21,421 nt of DNA from Chara braunii (Eukaryota; Streptophyta; Charophyceae; Charales; Characeae), in NCBI GenBank assembly GCA_003427395.1, contig BFEA01000064.1, positions 3,082,170 to 3,103,590 of the forward strand. Reading direction: 5' to 3'. This document shows positions 1-8,037 of the stretch, piece by piece. The position numbers were made by a program, and so were the translations under genes. The notes beneath the pieces were generated by a model, which worked only from the letters and a program-made list of their open reading frames with translations, was not told where the DNA came from and made no database searches. How positions within the stretch are numbered: the first letter of the stretch is position 1; each line of letters begins with the position of its first letter.

Positions 1-54
<54 letters not shown>
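1..54. repeat. (AG)n microsatellite at window start
   Basis: An uninterrupted run of AG dinucleotides opens the window and degrades into GA-rich sequence up to about position 88. The true length is unknown because the window edge cuts it. Confidence 0.97.
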
Positions 55-62
<8 letters not shown>

Positions 63-221
63 ATAAATAGAGATAGAGAAAGAGAGAGGACGGAGTGGTG
101 ACCAAGATGCGACCAATCCTATAACCATCGCTATGGCCGAGTTGCGCCAACACTCACGCACACATACGGGCAGACTCTACTCATCTACAGTGTCCTTTCA
201 TACCCACTTACAGTCATTAAT

Positions 222-262
222 CGATTGATTGATGGATGGATTGATTGATTGATTGATTGAGA
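222..262. repeat. (GATT)n microsatellite
   Basis: About ten copies of GATT with two GATG variants. The stretch 89-400 around it otherwise holds no gene that I can support. Confidence 0.9.
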
Positions 263-469
263 GAGGAATCAATCAATTAACCAATCACTGTTTTGGCTTG
301 TTGCTGATCTTTCCTCTGTGTTATGTTGTCCTCCAGGCTTATTCCAGCAATCCTTTAATTTCTTTAGTTCTTTATGATTTGAATTTGTCCTGAATTTATT
401 TGACTGATTTTTGTGATTTTACCGTTTATGAGTTGATTAACCCTTGTTGTTGTTTTTTCTTCCTTCTGC

Positions 470-1700
470 GCAGATGGCGAGGGGGGGGTAAAGAGTGTCG
501 AGTGCCCAGGCCAGGGGGATGGAGGAGGTGGAGAGAAGAAAACTTCACCGTATTTGCTTTCGCTCCTCTCAGTTGGCTACGACCCGATCCGTCACGTGTT
601 CCTCTTGTCTCTGGCCTTCTTGCTTCTCCAGCTAGGCTCGTCCTCCCTTCGTCTGATGGCCCTTTTCCTTCTTTCAGACTTCACTCCAAACGAGCCGAAT
701 TACCATCCATCCCCATCTTCCTTCGTTGCTTCTCTCCCTGCCTGTTCCCTTCCTCGCTAACCCTCCCCCTGCTCTTCCTTAAGTGGGACCCCTCGACACT
801 CGATCCGATGGTCCAATCCCAGACGCACCACTACACCCGACAAATCCCTCTCTCCCTCTGTTTGTCCTTCCTTTTCCTGCTTATTCCCCCTCTGACCTCT
901 TCCTTTCCACTCTCTTTCCACTCGTTCACTTCCTTGTGCTTCTCCGTTGTCTCGTCCCCACCTCCTCTTTTCCTCACGACTAGTCGTTGCTTGCTTTCTT
1001 GTGTTTCTATGTTCTCTATGTCGCACCACTGCGCCCGACAACCCCCTCTCTCCCTCAGTCCTTCCCTTCTTTCCCTGCTTATTCTGCGTATTCTCCCTCT
1101 GACCTCTCCTCTCGTGACAACTTAGGCCTGTGCTCCGGCGCGCTTCAAACCCTCTCCTTCCAGGATATGTGTCGATCTTTCTCGTTGATGCCACGTGGAC
1201 CTTCCGGGTCCCACGTCGATCCTATCGTGCGCCCCCCCGGCCCCCACCTTTCCTCCCTTCTCTACCTTCCCCCTGCTACACTCACCTCGAACTCAGTGTA
1301 TCGGAAGACAAGGGGTGTCCACCAGGCGGTTGTTTGGAAGGTGCTGTTCGCGGGACGTGCGACTCTCTTTCTCCCTGATGACACGTGGCTGACTCCCTCG
1401 TCACAGCGGCGCCCTGTGCCTCACCAGAGCACACGTCGATCCTCCCCCTTCCGGGCCCCCGTCGATCGTCGGGGGTGTCACTACCCTCTGACGCCCTCGC
1501 ACTTGGCGGCTATTCCGAGGACGCTGTTTGCAGACGATCCTTCACCTGCATGACACATGGCACTCCCTCGTCACAACTGTGCCCTATGCCCCGACACGCT
1601 TCAAATCCTCTCCTTCCAGGATATGCATCGCTCCTTCTCCTTAATGCCAAGTGGCGGTCCACGTGGCTCTTATTGGGGATGTTAGCACGTCAATAATCCT
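470..1700. repeat. Pyrimidine-rich tract with internal direct repeats
   Basis: The plus strand is strongly C/T-rich. Two direct repeat pairs are visible. A segment starting GCACCACTACACCCGAC at 823 recurs in altered form at 1023, about 80 bp each with a 200-bp offset. A segment containing CGCTTCAAACCCTCTCC near 1140 recurs near 1589, about 75 bp each and about 450 bp apart. A CTCCCTCGTCACA motif also recurs near 1394 and 1563. Open frames across the tract (up to 241 codons) are Ser/Pro/Leu-rich or, on the minus strand, Arg/Glu/Gly-rich. They occur in several overlapping frames, as skewed composition predicts, so I do not call genes here. Confidence 0.6.
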
Positions 1701-1751
1701 TCGTCACTGATGCGCTCGTGCTCCGGAAGCCTGCTGCGGCACCACCAGCCG

Positions 1752-1839
1752 CTAAAAGCGGCATCTCAGAGGGATCCATAAGACGTCCACTTCAACTAAA
1801 AACGGCATCTCAGAGGAGTCCAGAAGACGTCCAGGCAAC
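1752..1839. repeat. 44-bp tandem duplication
   Basis: Two adjacent units start at 1752 and 1796. Both contain CTAAAA(A/G)CGGCATCTCAGAG followed by AGACGTCCA. The second unit differs at a few positions. The intervening DNA up to 1960 shows no supported gene. Confidence 0.8.
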
Positions 1840-1963
1840 TACGTGCCTCCTGGTACAGGGGCCGAGAGAAACACATCGTAGCCTGATGTGCTATAATAGA
1901 CAGGGAAAGGGACAGTCAAGACAGTAAGATACATCAATTACGGGAGAAGAACGTGAGTTCTAC

Positions 1964-2379
1964 ATGCAGCAAGGAGCAAGTATTCAGGAGCAGACCTCTC
2001 AACAAGGTTACAGAGTAAGGACAAGACTCAGAAGGGAGCAACAAATAGGACAACGCCCGGAGATGATCAGTGACCGCAAGTTGCGATGCAACTTGTGCAA
2101 CCACGTGTGGCAGGGGAACCAATCGAAGGCCGCGAGGCACTTCTGCCAGTTGAAAAAATGTCGTGTTGCGCAGTTCGACGTGCTCGTTGACATTTGGAAT
2201 GGCACAGACTACAGATTCGATGACCGCATCACGCATCCATCCGTGCATACATGGAGGAGCACGGCATCAGAGACTCCCGAGGAGTTGCTGGAGGTTGTAC
2301 AGGAGCGGATCCTTGCACTGCAGGCAGGGACGACATGCAGGACATTACTTCTCGGCCAGCGTGGGCGCGATCCTGACCG
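1964..2379 (+). pseudogene. BED-like zinc-finger protein fragment, frameshifted
   Basis: Seen: the frame starting with ATG 1964 has a zinc-finger-like block at residues 42-66, C42-x2-C45, then H59 and C66, within the phrase CNLCNHVWQGNQSKAARHF. This resembles BED-type fingers of hAT-type transposases and derived proteins. It is followed by VLVDIWNGTDYRF, a phrase I associate with abundant charophyte algal proteins of this type (memory only). Near 2235 the natural reading moves from frame 2 to frame 1: the first frame becomes compositionally odd, while frame 1 gives RAYMEEHGIRDSRGVAGG and runs to a TGA at 2377-2379. The gene is therefore probably broken by a 1-nt indel. No transposase catalytic core follows in the next kilobase. 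The role (DNA binding) is inferred from the finger alone. The first frame stays open to 2602 but its last part is Arg/Gly-rich and not convincing. Confidence 0.5.
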
Positions 2380-2616
2380 CTACGGTCGCGTCGCCCACCG
2401 CAGCGGGCAAAGCCGCGACCGAGGCGGACGAGTTCACAACCGCGAGGTCGCGACGGGACCGGAGTGGGCCTCGGTTCTCGGCCGCGTTGGCACCCGGTGG
2501 ACCCGGGGTGGGGAGGGGGTCTTGGACGCGGGGAGTACGACGTCGACGGCCTTCAACGACTTGACGGGCGACATCACAGAGCGACATGAGCGCATAGGCT
2601 AGTGCGAACGAGTCAT

Positions 2617-2817
2617 TCGTTCACAATGAGTCGGAGGGGGGGTGGTTCTGGGGGGGGCGGTGGTTTAGGGGGGTCAGATTTTATCCCTGTTTCCGATGCT
2701 GAGATGGCCAAGCTGAGGAGGGCTTCATGCGTTTGGAAATACGTTATGCTGGGGCAACCGGTAGGGTCGTGGGAGAAGATGCAAACGACTCAAGGGCTAC
2801 TATTACGCGTCTCATAA
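2617..2817 (+). other. Short Gly-rich open frame of uncertain status
   Basis: An open frame in the range 2602-2817 has a Gly-run start and then SDAEMAKLRRASCVWKYV. The WKYV phrase can occur at the beginning of BED-type fingers, but no CxxC follows. It may be the remnant of a second exon or a second copy of the neighbouring finger protein. I cannot assign a function. From here to 3037 I see nothing else. Confidence 0.2.
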
Positions 2818-3037
2818 GTTTTGGCTTCTGGCTCCTGTCGCATCCGTCACCGCATAACAGGGCAGATATGAGCCAGATTAAGACTGGAGTACCTCCTCAC
2901 AGGCGGTACGGGGGATTAGAAGGGAAGTCAGAACAGACACCACAAAGTCCTGCATTACATGACCCCAGTCATACATGCTACACAAGTACCACACTCACTA
3001 GGCCACTGTCTGCTTCTAGCTATTGAGGGCGACTCCC

Positions 3038-3225
3038 TTTTTTTTTTTTTTTCCCGGCGTCGAAGGCTCCATCTATTGGTGGGGAGCTACACCTGCTGGA
3101 AATCGGGTCCAGCATCCCTGTACAATGATGAAAGTGTATCTGCTGGAGAACGGGTCCAGCATCCCTGTACAATGATGTGAGTGTATCTGCTGGAAATCGG
3201 GTCCAGCATCCCTGTGCAAAGATGA
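3038..3225 (-). mobile_element. Retroelement 3' end: poly-T, tail core and 47-bp tandem repeat
   Basis: Read on the minus strand this is a 3' terminus: three head-to-tail units, then GCTCCCCACCAATAGATGGAGC-type sequence, then a poly-A of 15 (seen as T at 3038-3052). The units start at 3094, 3141 and 3188, an exact 47-bp period, and the third is partial. Each contains a perfect 6-bp stem, GCTGGA/TCCAGC, with a 7-nt loop (3095-3113, 3142-3160, 3189-3207). The same core occurs next to the LINE tail at 18.9 kb. It lies downstream of the Asn-rich gene in that gene's orientation, so it is probably the 3' end of the same transposed unit. Confidence 0.7.
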
Positions 3226-3627
3226 ACTGACAGCTCCATACCAATGTATGCACGTCAAGCAATATATGTCAGAAGATGAGAAACCCTATCCATCTGATGA
3301 TTCTGATCTCTGTATATAGACAACAATCCTGAAAACTCTAACAAGATGTGATGTATGTATGATGTATATGATGTATGTGATGTATGTGATGTATGTGTTC
3401 TCTATCTATCAACATCTAAACACGAAATCCTAACAATGGTGTGCTGTGAATGATCATTTATGAATCAAGACTAAGCAGGAATCTGTATCAGTGACGTAAT
3501 ATGTGTGATGTGGACGACGAGTCCAGCATCCTTTATACAATAACCCGAAACCCTAAGAAAGGGATGCTGTGTGTGAACTTTATCAATGATGTAATCTGTG
3601 TGATCTAGACGGCAAGTGCAGCTTCCA
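3226..3627 (-). repeat. 3' region of Asn-rich unit with degenerate stem-loop and GATGTATGT repeats
   Basis: This stretch contains a 9-bp minisatellite, GATGTATGT-like, at about 3346-3398. It also has several copies of a CGAAACCCTAA-like motif near 3275, 3330, 3424 and 3545, and decayed versions of the tail stem-loop, for example TGGAC-(5 nt)-GTCCA at 3511-3525. The whole stretch is collinear with 7116-7425 downstream of copy B. No open frame of note is present. I interpret it as the 3' untranslated part of the minus-strand unit. Confidence 0.55.
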
Positions 3628-4443
3628 TTATGCAAAAACATGTCGGACTGTCCCTATACCCATTGTCCGAAGAGAGCAGGGGCATTGATTACTTCCCTGC
3701 ACAAGGGAAGGATTGACCGCCTGCAAACAATCCCTAACCAGCCGACCTCCTTCCCACAGGGCAATCAGCAATCCGAAGTTGATTGATATTGCGGGCCGGG
3801 CAACACCAGTCAATGTCGACTGTCCTACTTCAATCCTGAGCCAGACAACAAGGATGAAGGGGGGGAAGCGGGGGGAATTGGTAAGCCTCTTACCTGTGTC
3901 AACCCCACTCCCCACCACGTCAGCATGCATCTTCTCTCCCATCATGCTGATCCGCTCTGCCCCGCTGTTGCCGTGGTCGTCACTGCCGCCATCATCTTTA
4001 TTGTTGTTGTTGTCATCCCCAATCCCCACCACGTCCACTTGCGGCATCACTCCCATCGTGGCTATGATGACCTGAGATGCCCGAACACCACTCTCAATCC
4101 TGCTGCCACTGTGGACGTCGTTGCTGCTGTTGTCATTGTTATTGTTGTTGTTGCTGTTGTCATGGTCATTACTACCGCCATCATCTTCACTGCCGCCATC
4201 GTCATTGTTGTTGTCGCCGTCGCCCTTATTGTTGTCGGTATCGTTGGCACCGATGTGATTGATGTTGTTGTTGTCCTTGGTATTGTCGCCGTTGCTATTA
4301 TTAATGTTGTTGTTACTGTTGCCACGGTCGTCGCTACCGCCATCATCTTCACTGCTGCCATCGTCATTGTTGTTGTCGCCGTCGCCGCTGTTGTTGTTGT
4401 TGTTATTGTTGTTGATGCTGTTTGTGTCGTTGACGCCGATGTT

Positions 4444-4478
<35 letters not shown>

Positions 4479-4908
4479 CCTTAGTATTGTTGGTGCTGTC
4501 GTCGCAATTGTCTTCGCCGGCATCCAATCCTCCCTCCTCCCAGTCATCCATGTCGCTCTTATCGCCCATCTCTCGCATTCCCTGCCGAGCCTCTAGCTGG
4601 TTGCGTAGATTGCGGCCCGTTGTATAGAGGGCATTACAAACACCCATCCTATCATTCGCCCTCCTCCAGTCGATGTAGGCGTCAAGCCGGGGATCCGGGC
4701 CCTCCTCCAGCTCCGACATGATGTCTAGCATCTCCTGGATCCTGCCTGCTAACCACTGCTCCATAGAGATCGCACCCCCATCGACCTCCTCCCCCTCCTG
4801 CCACCACTGCATGAGCATCCTCACTATCTTCCGCAGCTGCTTGCATCCCTCGTCCAGCGTGGAAATCCATTCCTCCGCTCTATGTTGTAGCTCCCCCATC
4901 GAATCCAT
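3628..4908 (-). CDS. Asn/Asp-rich protein of unknown function (copy A, 426 residues)
   Basis: Not a recognised family. The start ATG at 4908-4906 is chosen because an in-frame TGA lies just upstream and similarity to copy C begins close to it. Residues 1-120 form a charged, probably helical domain with conserved blocks shared with copy C: GGAIS (about 44-48) and EEGPDPRLD (about 68-76), then a Cys (91) and Leu-rich helix. Residues about 131-330 are low complexity, mainly Asn and Asp, including a run of 12 Asn (145-156) encoded by a (GTT/AAC)n microsatellite. A phrase like MGxMxxxDVVGIG occurs twice. The C-terminal 80 residues are of ordinary composition and are conserved in copy B. There is no signal peptide or membrane segment on this strand. 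The Val/Ile-rich frame on the plus strand is a shadow of the same repeats. Conservation with two other copies over both terminal parts supports translation at some time. The gene seems to be carried by a poly-A-tailed unit, so a retroelement-encoded protein is possible. Confidence 0.6.
4446..4478. repeat. (GTT)n microsatellite within Asn-rich gene
   Basis: Eleven consecutive trinucleotides. On the minus strand these are AAC codons and encode most of the 12-Asn run. Shorter GTT/GTC/GAT runs fill 4010-4480, which explains the Asn/Asp composition. Confidence 0.9.
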
Positions 4909-4985
4909 CTCTCACCCAATTAGCTGCGCCACTCACACGGTTCGTCGGAACCACTAATCAATCCACGGCTGGCACTACCCCTGTA

Positions 4986-5063
4986 CACGTGTCGCTGGAC
5001 ATCCACATCTCCAAACAACAGGTGCCACGTGGCAAAGCACCGCTTGCACCTGTCGGGCACGTG
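4986..5063 (-). promoter_or_regulatory. Three CACGTG (G-box) hexamers upstream of copy A
   Basis: CACGTG occurs at 4986-4991, 5026-5031 and 5058-5063, within 160 bp upstream of the ATG on the minus strand. The middle one sits in the 10-bp palindrome GCCACGTGGC. In plants, CACGTG is the core bound by bZIP and bHLH factors. The flank from about 4940 to 5170 is similar to 20.70-20.95 kb upstream of copy C, where two of the hexamers are retained. Promoter activity is inference. Confidence 0.45.
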
Positions 5064-5170
5064 CGCAGGCCCAGCAGCCGGGGAGCTGCTGTCTCCCCAA
5101 GCACTGGTCGAGCCAGGGCAACTGGGCCTTACCGGTCGACCGGCTTCAGGGCGCTACCGCTAGCACTGGT

Positions 5171-5434
5171 GTGGCACACTGAGGGTGACTCCTGAGACTT
5201 GAGTTCACAGTCATTCGCCTTACGCTGTCAGGTACGCAAGTAACTTAGGCTACAACAGCATATCTATCTGCCAAATCTCACTCTTGGAAGGTGAGCCATG
5301 CAGTTTGCACTTCAGGCTTCAAGGTTCATGAAGGTCATGTGCATGGCGTTGAAGAGGGTATAGGGTTTTAGCGACTCAAATGGGTCAGACATACCACAGG
5401 GGGGCTGCTGAACAGGGCTGGGCTAATACATAAA
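5171..5434. other. Spacer without recognised feature
   Basis: I see no reading frame, tRNA-like promoter boxes or repeat here that I can support. It separates the upstream flank of copy A from the SINE-like copy that follows. Confidence 0.5.
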
Positions 5435-5688
5435 GGGGCTCTAAGAGGGAAAGGGTGTCACTAGCAGCTCCATGGGACAACAGAGACCGGGGTCTGAGAA
5501 GAGAGAAGTGCACAGCCCCAGGAAAATAACAAACAGCAATCTCTGTGTTATAAGATTATCAATGGGAGGCTGGACCCGGTTTCCAGCAGGTGCCACTCCC
5601 CACCAATAGATGGAGCAGCCCGACAGAGAAACCCTCAATCCTGACGGTTCTCTTACCACCGCCGGGATAGAGGGTTTACACAAGGGCT
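5435..5688 (+). mobile_element. SINE-like element, copy 1
   Basis: About 250 bp collinear with copy 2 at 6214-6498. Shared landmarks in order are CACTAGCA(G/A)CTC, CCCAGGAAAA(T/G)AACA, the stem-loop GCTGGA-CCCGGTT-TCCAGC (5570-5588), CCCCACCAATAGATGGAGCAGC, CTCAATCCTGACGGTTC, ACCACCGCCGGGATAG and CAAGGGCT. No protein is expected; open minus-strand frames occur in both copies only because the copies are similar. This copy has no poly-A and runs straight into a LINE ORF2 remnant at about 5689, so its 3' end is truncated or fused. I could not find clear A and B boxes of a tRNA-derived SINE, so a non-autonomous LINE derivative is an alternative. Confidence 0.6.
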
Positions 5689-5691
5689 GAC

Positions 5692-5844
5692 CAGCAGCAG
5701 CAGGAGCTGGTAGAATGTAGAGACTACCGCCTCATCTTCAACGACTGGCTGAATATTGACCCTTCCTTTCCCCTCCGCCCCCCAACAGACTTCCCGGATC
5801 CTTTCCCACCACATCCACTTTCCTTGATTGAGTCATTTCTCTGA
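5692..5844 (+). pseudogene. LINE ORF2 C-terminal fragment
   Basis: The frame reads DYRLIFNDWLNIDPSFPLRP...TDFPDPFPPHPLSL and ends in TGA at 5842-5844. It aligns without gaps to the last part of the large LINE's ORF2 (18597-18705: DYYLSFQDWTNIDPTIPMRP...SEFPNPFPPPPLSL). Only about 50 codons remain, so this is a 5'-truncated or deleted insertion of a related but diverged LINE. It joins the SINE-like copy 1 upstream without a spacer. The sequence 5845-6063 after it is probably its 3' untranslated region, but I cannot match it to the large LINE. Confidence 0.7.
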
Positions 5845-6063
5845 GAATGTTTCAAGGATATGCAAGAGGGTGCCTGAGTGTGCCTGAACGTGATAGAGGT
5901 GCCTAAGCTGTACGTGTGTAGGATACATCATTTCTAGATGCCCTCTTAACAATAGATGATGCCCTCTTCATAATAGAAATTCTGGTCTAACAACCCACTC
6001 TTAAAAATAAGCCTGAGGCAGGAGATGAAAGGAGGTCCCATTGGTGCCCCCCAGTGGCTCCTT

Positions 6064-6192
6064 CCTGAAATATGTTGAGTCTTTTACTGGCTGGAAAACC
6101 GGTCCAGCGTCCCATGTGTAGGATCTGGCAGATCCTACACATGGGACGCTGGACCCGTTTTCCAGCCAGTAAAAGACTCAACATATTTCAGG
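6064..6192. repeat. 129-bp near-perfect palindrome
   Basis: The left arm is 6064-6127, the centre is a single G at 6128, and the right arm is 6129-6192. Comparing the left arm with the reverse complement of the right arm gives one mismatch in 64 positions (CCGGTCC against GGACCCG in the tail core). Each arm contains the tail stem-loop in opposite orientation (GCTGGA/TCCAGC, with loops CCGGTTT and CCCGTTT). It may be a head-to-head inverted repeat of two retroelement ends. Confidence 0.93.
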
Positions 6193-6213
6193 GGGAGGAG
6201 GTCAACAAGAAAA

Positions 6214-6498
6214 TAAGAGCCCCATGATGGGACGGGTAACACTAGCAACTCTGAGGGAAAATGGGGTATCGGGGTGTATAGCGTAAGTTGGTCATGGCCC
6301 AGGAAAAGTAACAGCAAACTCTGTATTCCAAGATGTATAAAGGGACGCTGGACCCGGTTTCCAGCAGGTGCCGCTCCCCACCAATAGATGGAGCAGCCCG
6401 ACAGATAAGTCCTCAATCCTGACGGTTCCCTCACCACCGCCGGGATAGTGGGCTTACGCAAGGGCTATTCTTAAAAAAAAAAAAAAAAAAAAAAAAAA
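6214..6498 (+). mobile_element. SINE-like element, copy 2, with poly-A tail
   Basis: This is collinear with copy 1 along its whole length and ends in AAGGGCTATTCTT plus 26 A (6473-6498). It contains stem-loop 1 at 6347-6365 (GCTGGA-CCCGGTT-TCCAGC) and stem-loop 2 at 6373-6394 (GCTCC/GGAGC). The poly-A indicates retroposition. I found no convincing target-site duplication: the sequence after the tail starts GTAGTACCTGACGCC, and I see no copy of it on the 5' side. The 5' boundary is set by where similarity to copy 1 fades and is approximate. Confidence 0.65.
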
Positions 6499-6657
6499 GT
6501 AGTACCTGACGCCGGCTTTCAGGCGAAGAGGTTTCCCCCCTGTCTAATACTCTGTCTTATATCCTGCTCAGTCAATCCCCTGGATCTCGGGGCAATCAAT
6601 ACTGGCAGGAAATTCCCACAACTGTGTATCAGATACATGACAATTCAGTCTGTATAA

Positions 6658-6779
6658 GGGACGCTGGACCCGCTTTCCAGCAGGTGATGCTCCCCACCAA
6701 TAGATGGAGCCTCTCCCCTGGTGCTAGTGGTGTCTGCTCTTATCAGCACCACTAGCACTGGTGAGGGTTGTTTTAAAAA

Positions 6780-6812
<33 letters not shown>

Positions 6813-6820
6813 TTAAAAAA
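6658..6820 (+). mobile_element. LINE-like 3' tail with hairpins and A-rich end
   Basis: It starts with GGGACGCTGGACC. Stem-loop 1 is at 6663-6681 (loop CCCGCTT) and stem-loop 2 at 6689-6710. A third hairpin has a perfect 12-bp stem, 6721-6732 with 6747-6758. It ends in TTTTAAAAAAA(TAA)n. The order matches the 3' end of the large LINE at 18.92-19.07 kb, although the third hairpin differs in sequence. It is a tail-only remnant; 6499-6657 shows nothing recognisable. Confidence 0.6.
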
Positions 6821-6966
6821 GGCAATGTAGACAACCTAGCTTTCTGGCCAGGTAGGGTGCCCCAAGTGCAATTGCAAACTTTTTTTTTTTTGTTTTTTTT
6901 TTTGAAACTCCGTAGAGGGGAAACCTACTTAACGAGGTGATAAGAGCATCCCCGGTAAGTAGGACC
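6821..6966. other. T-rich spacer, including poly-T runs
   Basis: This contains the T tracts 6881-6904 (interrupted by one G) followed by GAAACTCCG. It may be the poly-A of a further minus-strand insertion, but I recognise no element body attached to it. Confidence 0.4.
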
Positions 6967-7115
6967 CGGCGTCGAAGGCCCCATCAATAGGTGGGGAGCT
7001 ACACCAGCGTCCCTATACAATGATGAGAATGTATTTGCTGGAAATCGGGTCCAGTGTCCCGGTATAGTGATGTGAATGTATCTGCTAGAAACCGGGTCCA
7101 GTGTCCCTATGAAGC
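6967..7115 (-). mobile_element. Tail core and 47-bp tandem repeat downstream of copy B
   Basis: It is collinear with 3054-3225: GGCGTCGAAGGCCCCATCAA, GGTGGGGAGCTACACC, then units starting at 7036 and 7083 with the same 47-bp period. The stems here are partly decayed (ACTGGA opposite TCCAGC; TCTAGC in the second unit). No long poly-T directly precedes it, unlike copy A. Confidence 0.65.
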
Positions 7116-7425
7116 GAAACCCTAACGAGGGTGTGATGTATGTATGACGTTCGTGATGTATGTGTTCAATATCTATCAAAATGTAAACACGAAACTCTAA
7201 AAATGATGTGATGTATATGATGTTTATCAATCAAGACTTAAGCACGAATCACTATCAATTATGTAATCTGTATGTTCTGGACGTAGAGTCCAGCTTATGC
7301 AAAAAACCCGTAACCCTAACAAAGGTGATGTAAGGGATCTTTAGCAGTCAAGCGTAAACAAGAGACTCCATGAATGTTGTACTCTTGTGTGATGTGAACT
7401 GCGAGCCGAGCTTCCATTTTGCAAA
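7116..7425 (-). repeat. 3' region of copy B, collinear with 3226-3627
   Basis: It contains CGAAACCCTAACG and GTAACCCTAAC motifs, GATGTATG repeats and TATCAATCAAGACTTAAGCA, matching the copy A 3' region in order. A stem with shifted pairing, CTGGAC-(5 nt)-GTCCAG, lies at 7277-7293. Confidence 0.55.
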
Positions 7426-8037
7426 ATCATGTAAAGATTGTCGCTATATGTATTATCCGAAGGAGAGCAGGGGCATTCATTACGTCCCTGCGCAAGGGAA
7501 GGGTTGACCACCTGCAATCTACTCCCAAAGCAGCCCACCTCCCTCCCACGGGGCAATCATCACCCCATTGTTGATTGATATTGCGGGCCGGGCAACATCA
7601 ATCAACATCAATTTTCCTACACGAATCCACATCCAGACAACGAGGTTGAGGGGGGGGGGGAAGATGGTAACACCAATCAACATCAGCTATGCTACTCCTA
7701 TCCTCAGACAGGCAACGAGGTTGAAGAAGGGGAAGGGGAGTAAGATGGTAAGCTTCTTATCCGTGTAAACCCCAATCCCCTCCACGTCAGCATGCAACCT
7801 CTCTCCCTTCCTGCTGATGCTCACTGTCCCGCTGCTGACGTGGTAATCGCTGCTGCCATCGTAGTTGCTGCCGCTTTCATCGTTGTTGTTGTTGTTGTTG
7901 TTGTTATCCCCAATCCCTACCACGTCCGCTTGCGGCCTCTCTGCCATCATGGTGATGATGATCTGAAATGCGCCGCTCTCAACCCTGCTGCTGCCGAGGA
8001 CAACCCCAGTCCCCCCCATGTCCGCTCTCAGCATCTC
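7341..8037 (-). pseudogene. Asn-rich protein, copy B, C-terminal half only
   Basis: The upstream part of the frame (8034-7687, minus) reads SRVESGAFQIIITMM, then an Asn run and HADVEGIGVYTDKKLT, matching the C-terminal half of copy A. It then hits a stop. A later frame (7556-7341) carries LQVVNPSLAQGRNECPCS, the counterpart of LQAVNPSLVQGSNQCPCS in copy A. Between them a 75-bp tandem duplication (units start at 7596 and 7671) changes the frame. The N-terminal domain is absent because a poly-A-tailed element begins at 8038 inside the phrase EMLRAD. It is a 5'-truncated, internally damaged pseudogene. Confidence 0.65.
7596..7752. repeat. 75-bp tandem duplication inside copy B
   Basis: Both units begin CA(T/C)CAATCAACATCA, contain GACA(A/G)GCAACGAGGTTGA or ACAACGAGGTTGAG, and end AAGATGGTAA. 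The G-run length between them varies (11 G in the first). Copy A has only one such unit, so this arose in copy B. Confidence 0.7.

Noticed and set aside
400-1553. Several plus-strand frames of 60-240 codons and a 145-codon minus-strand frame
   Set aside because: Pyrimidine-rich sequence lacks stop codons in several frames at once. The proteins are low complexity and overlap each other, with no recognisable domain.
3275-3560. AAACCCTAA-like motifs suggesting interstitial telomere repeat or telo-boxes
   Set aside because: The motifs are single and part of a larger repeated unit (also at 7126 and 7308), not tandem heptamers, so they are better explained as part of the element's 3' region.
3925-4596. 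Val/Ile-rich plus-strand frame of 223 codons that looks like a membrane protein
   Set aside because: It is the complement of Asn/Asp codon repeats ((GTT)n, (GTC)n, (GAT)n). The minus-strand frame is the one conserved at both ends with copies B and C.
5220-5440. A tRNA or tRNA-derived promoter (A and B boxes) ahead of the SINE-like copy
   Set aside because: I looked for GGTTCRANNCC-type B boxes at suitable spacing from an A box and found only partial matches.
5441-6461. Two similar minus-strand frames with the phrase GCSIYWWG, like a protein family
   Set aside because: Both lie inside the two SINE-like copies and their similarity follows from the DNA repeat. The frames run antisense to the poly-A orientation and diverge after the shared DNA ends.
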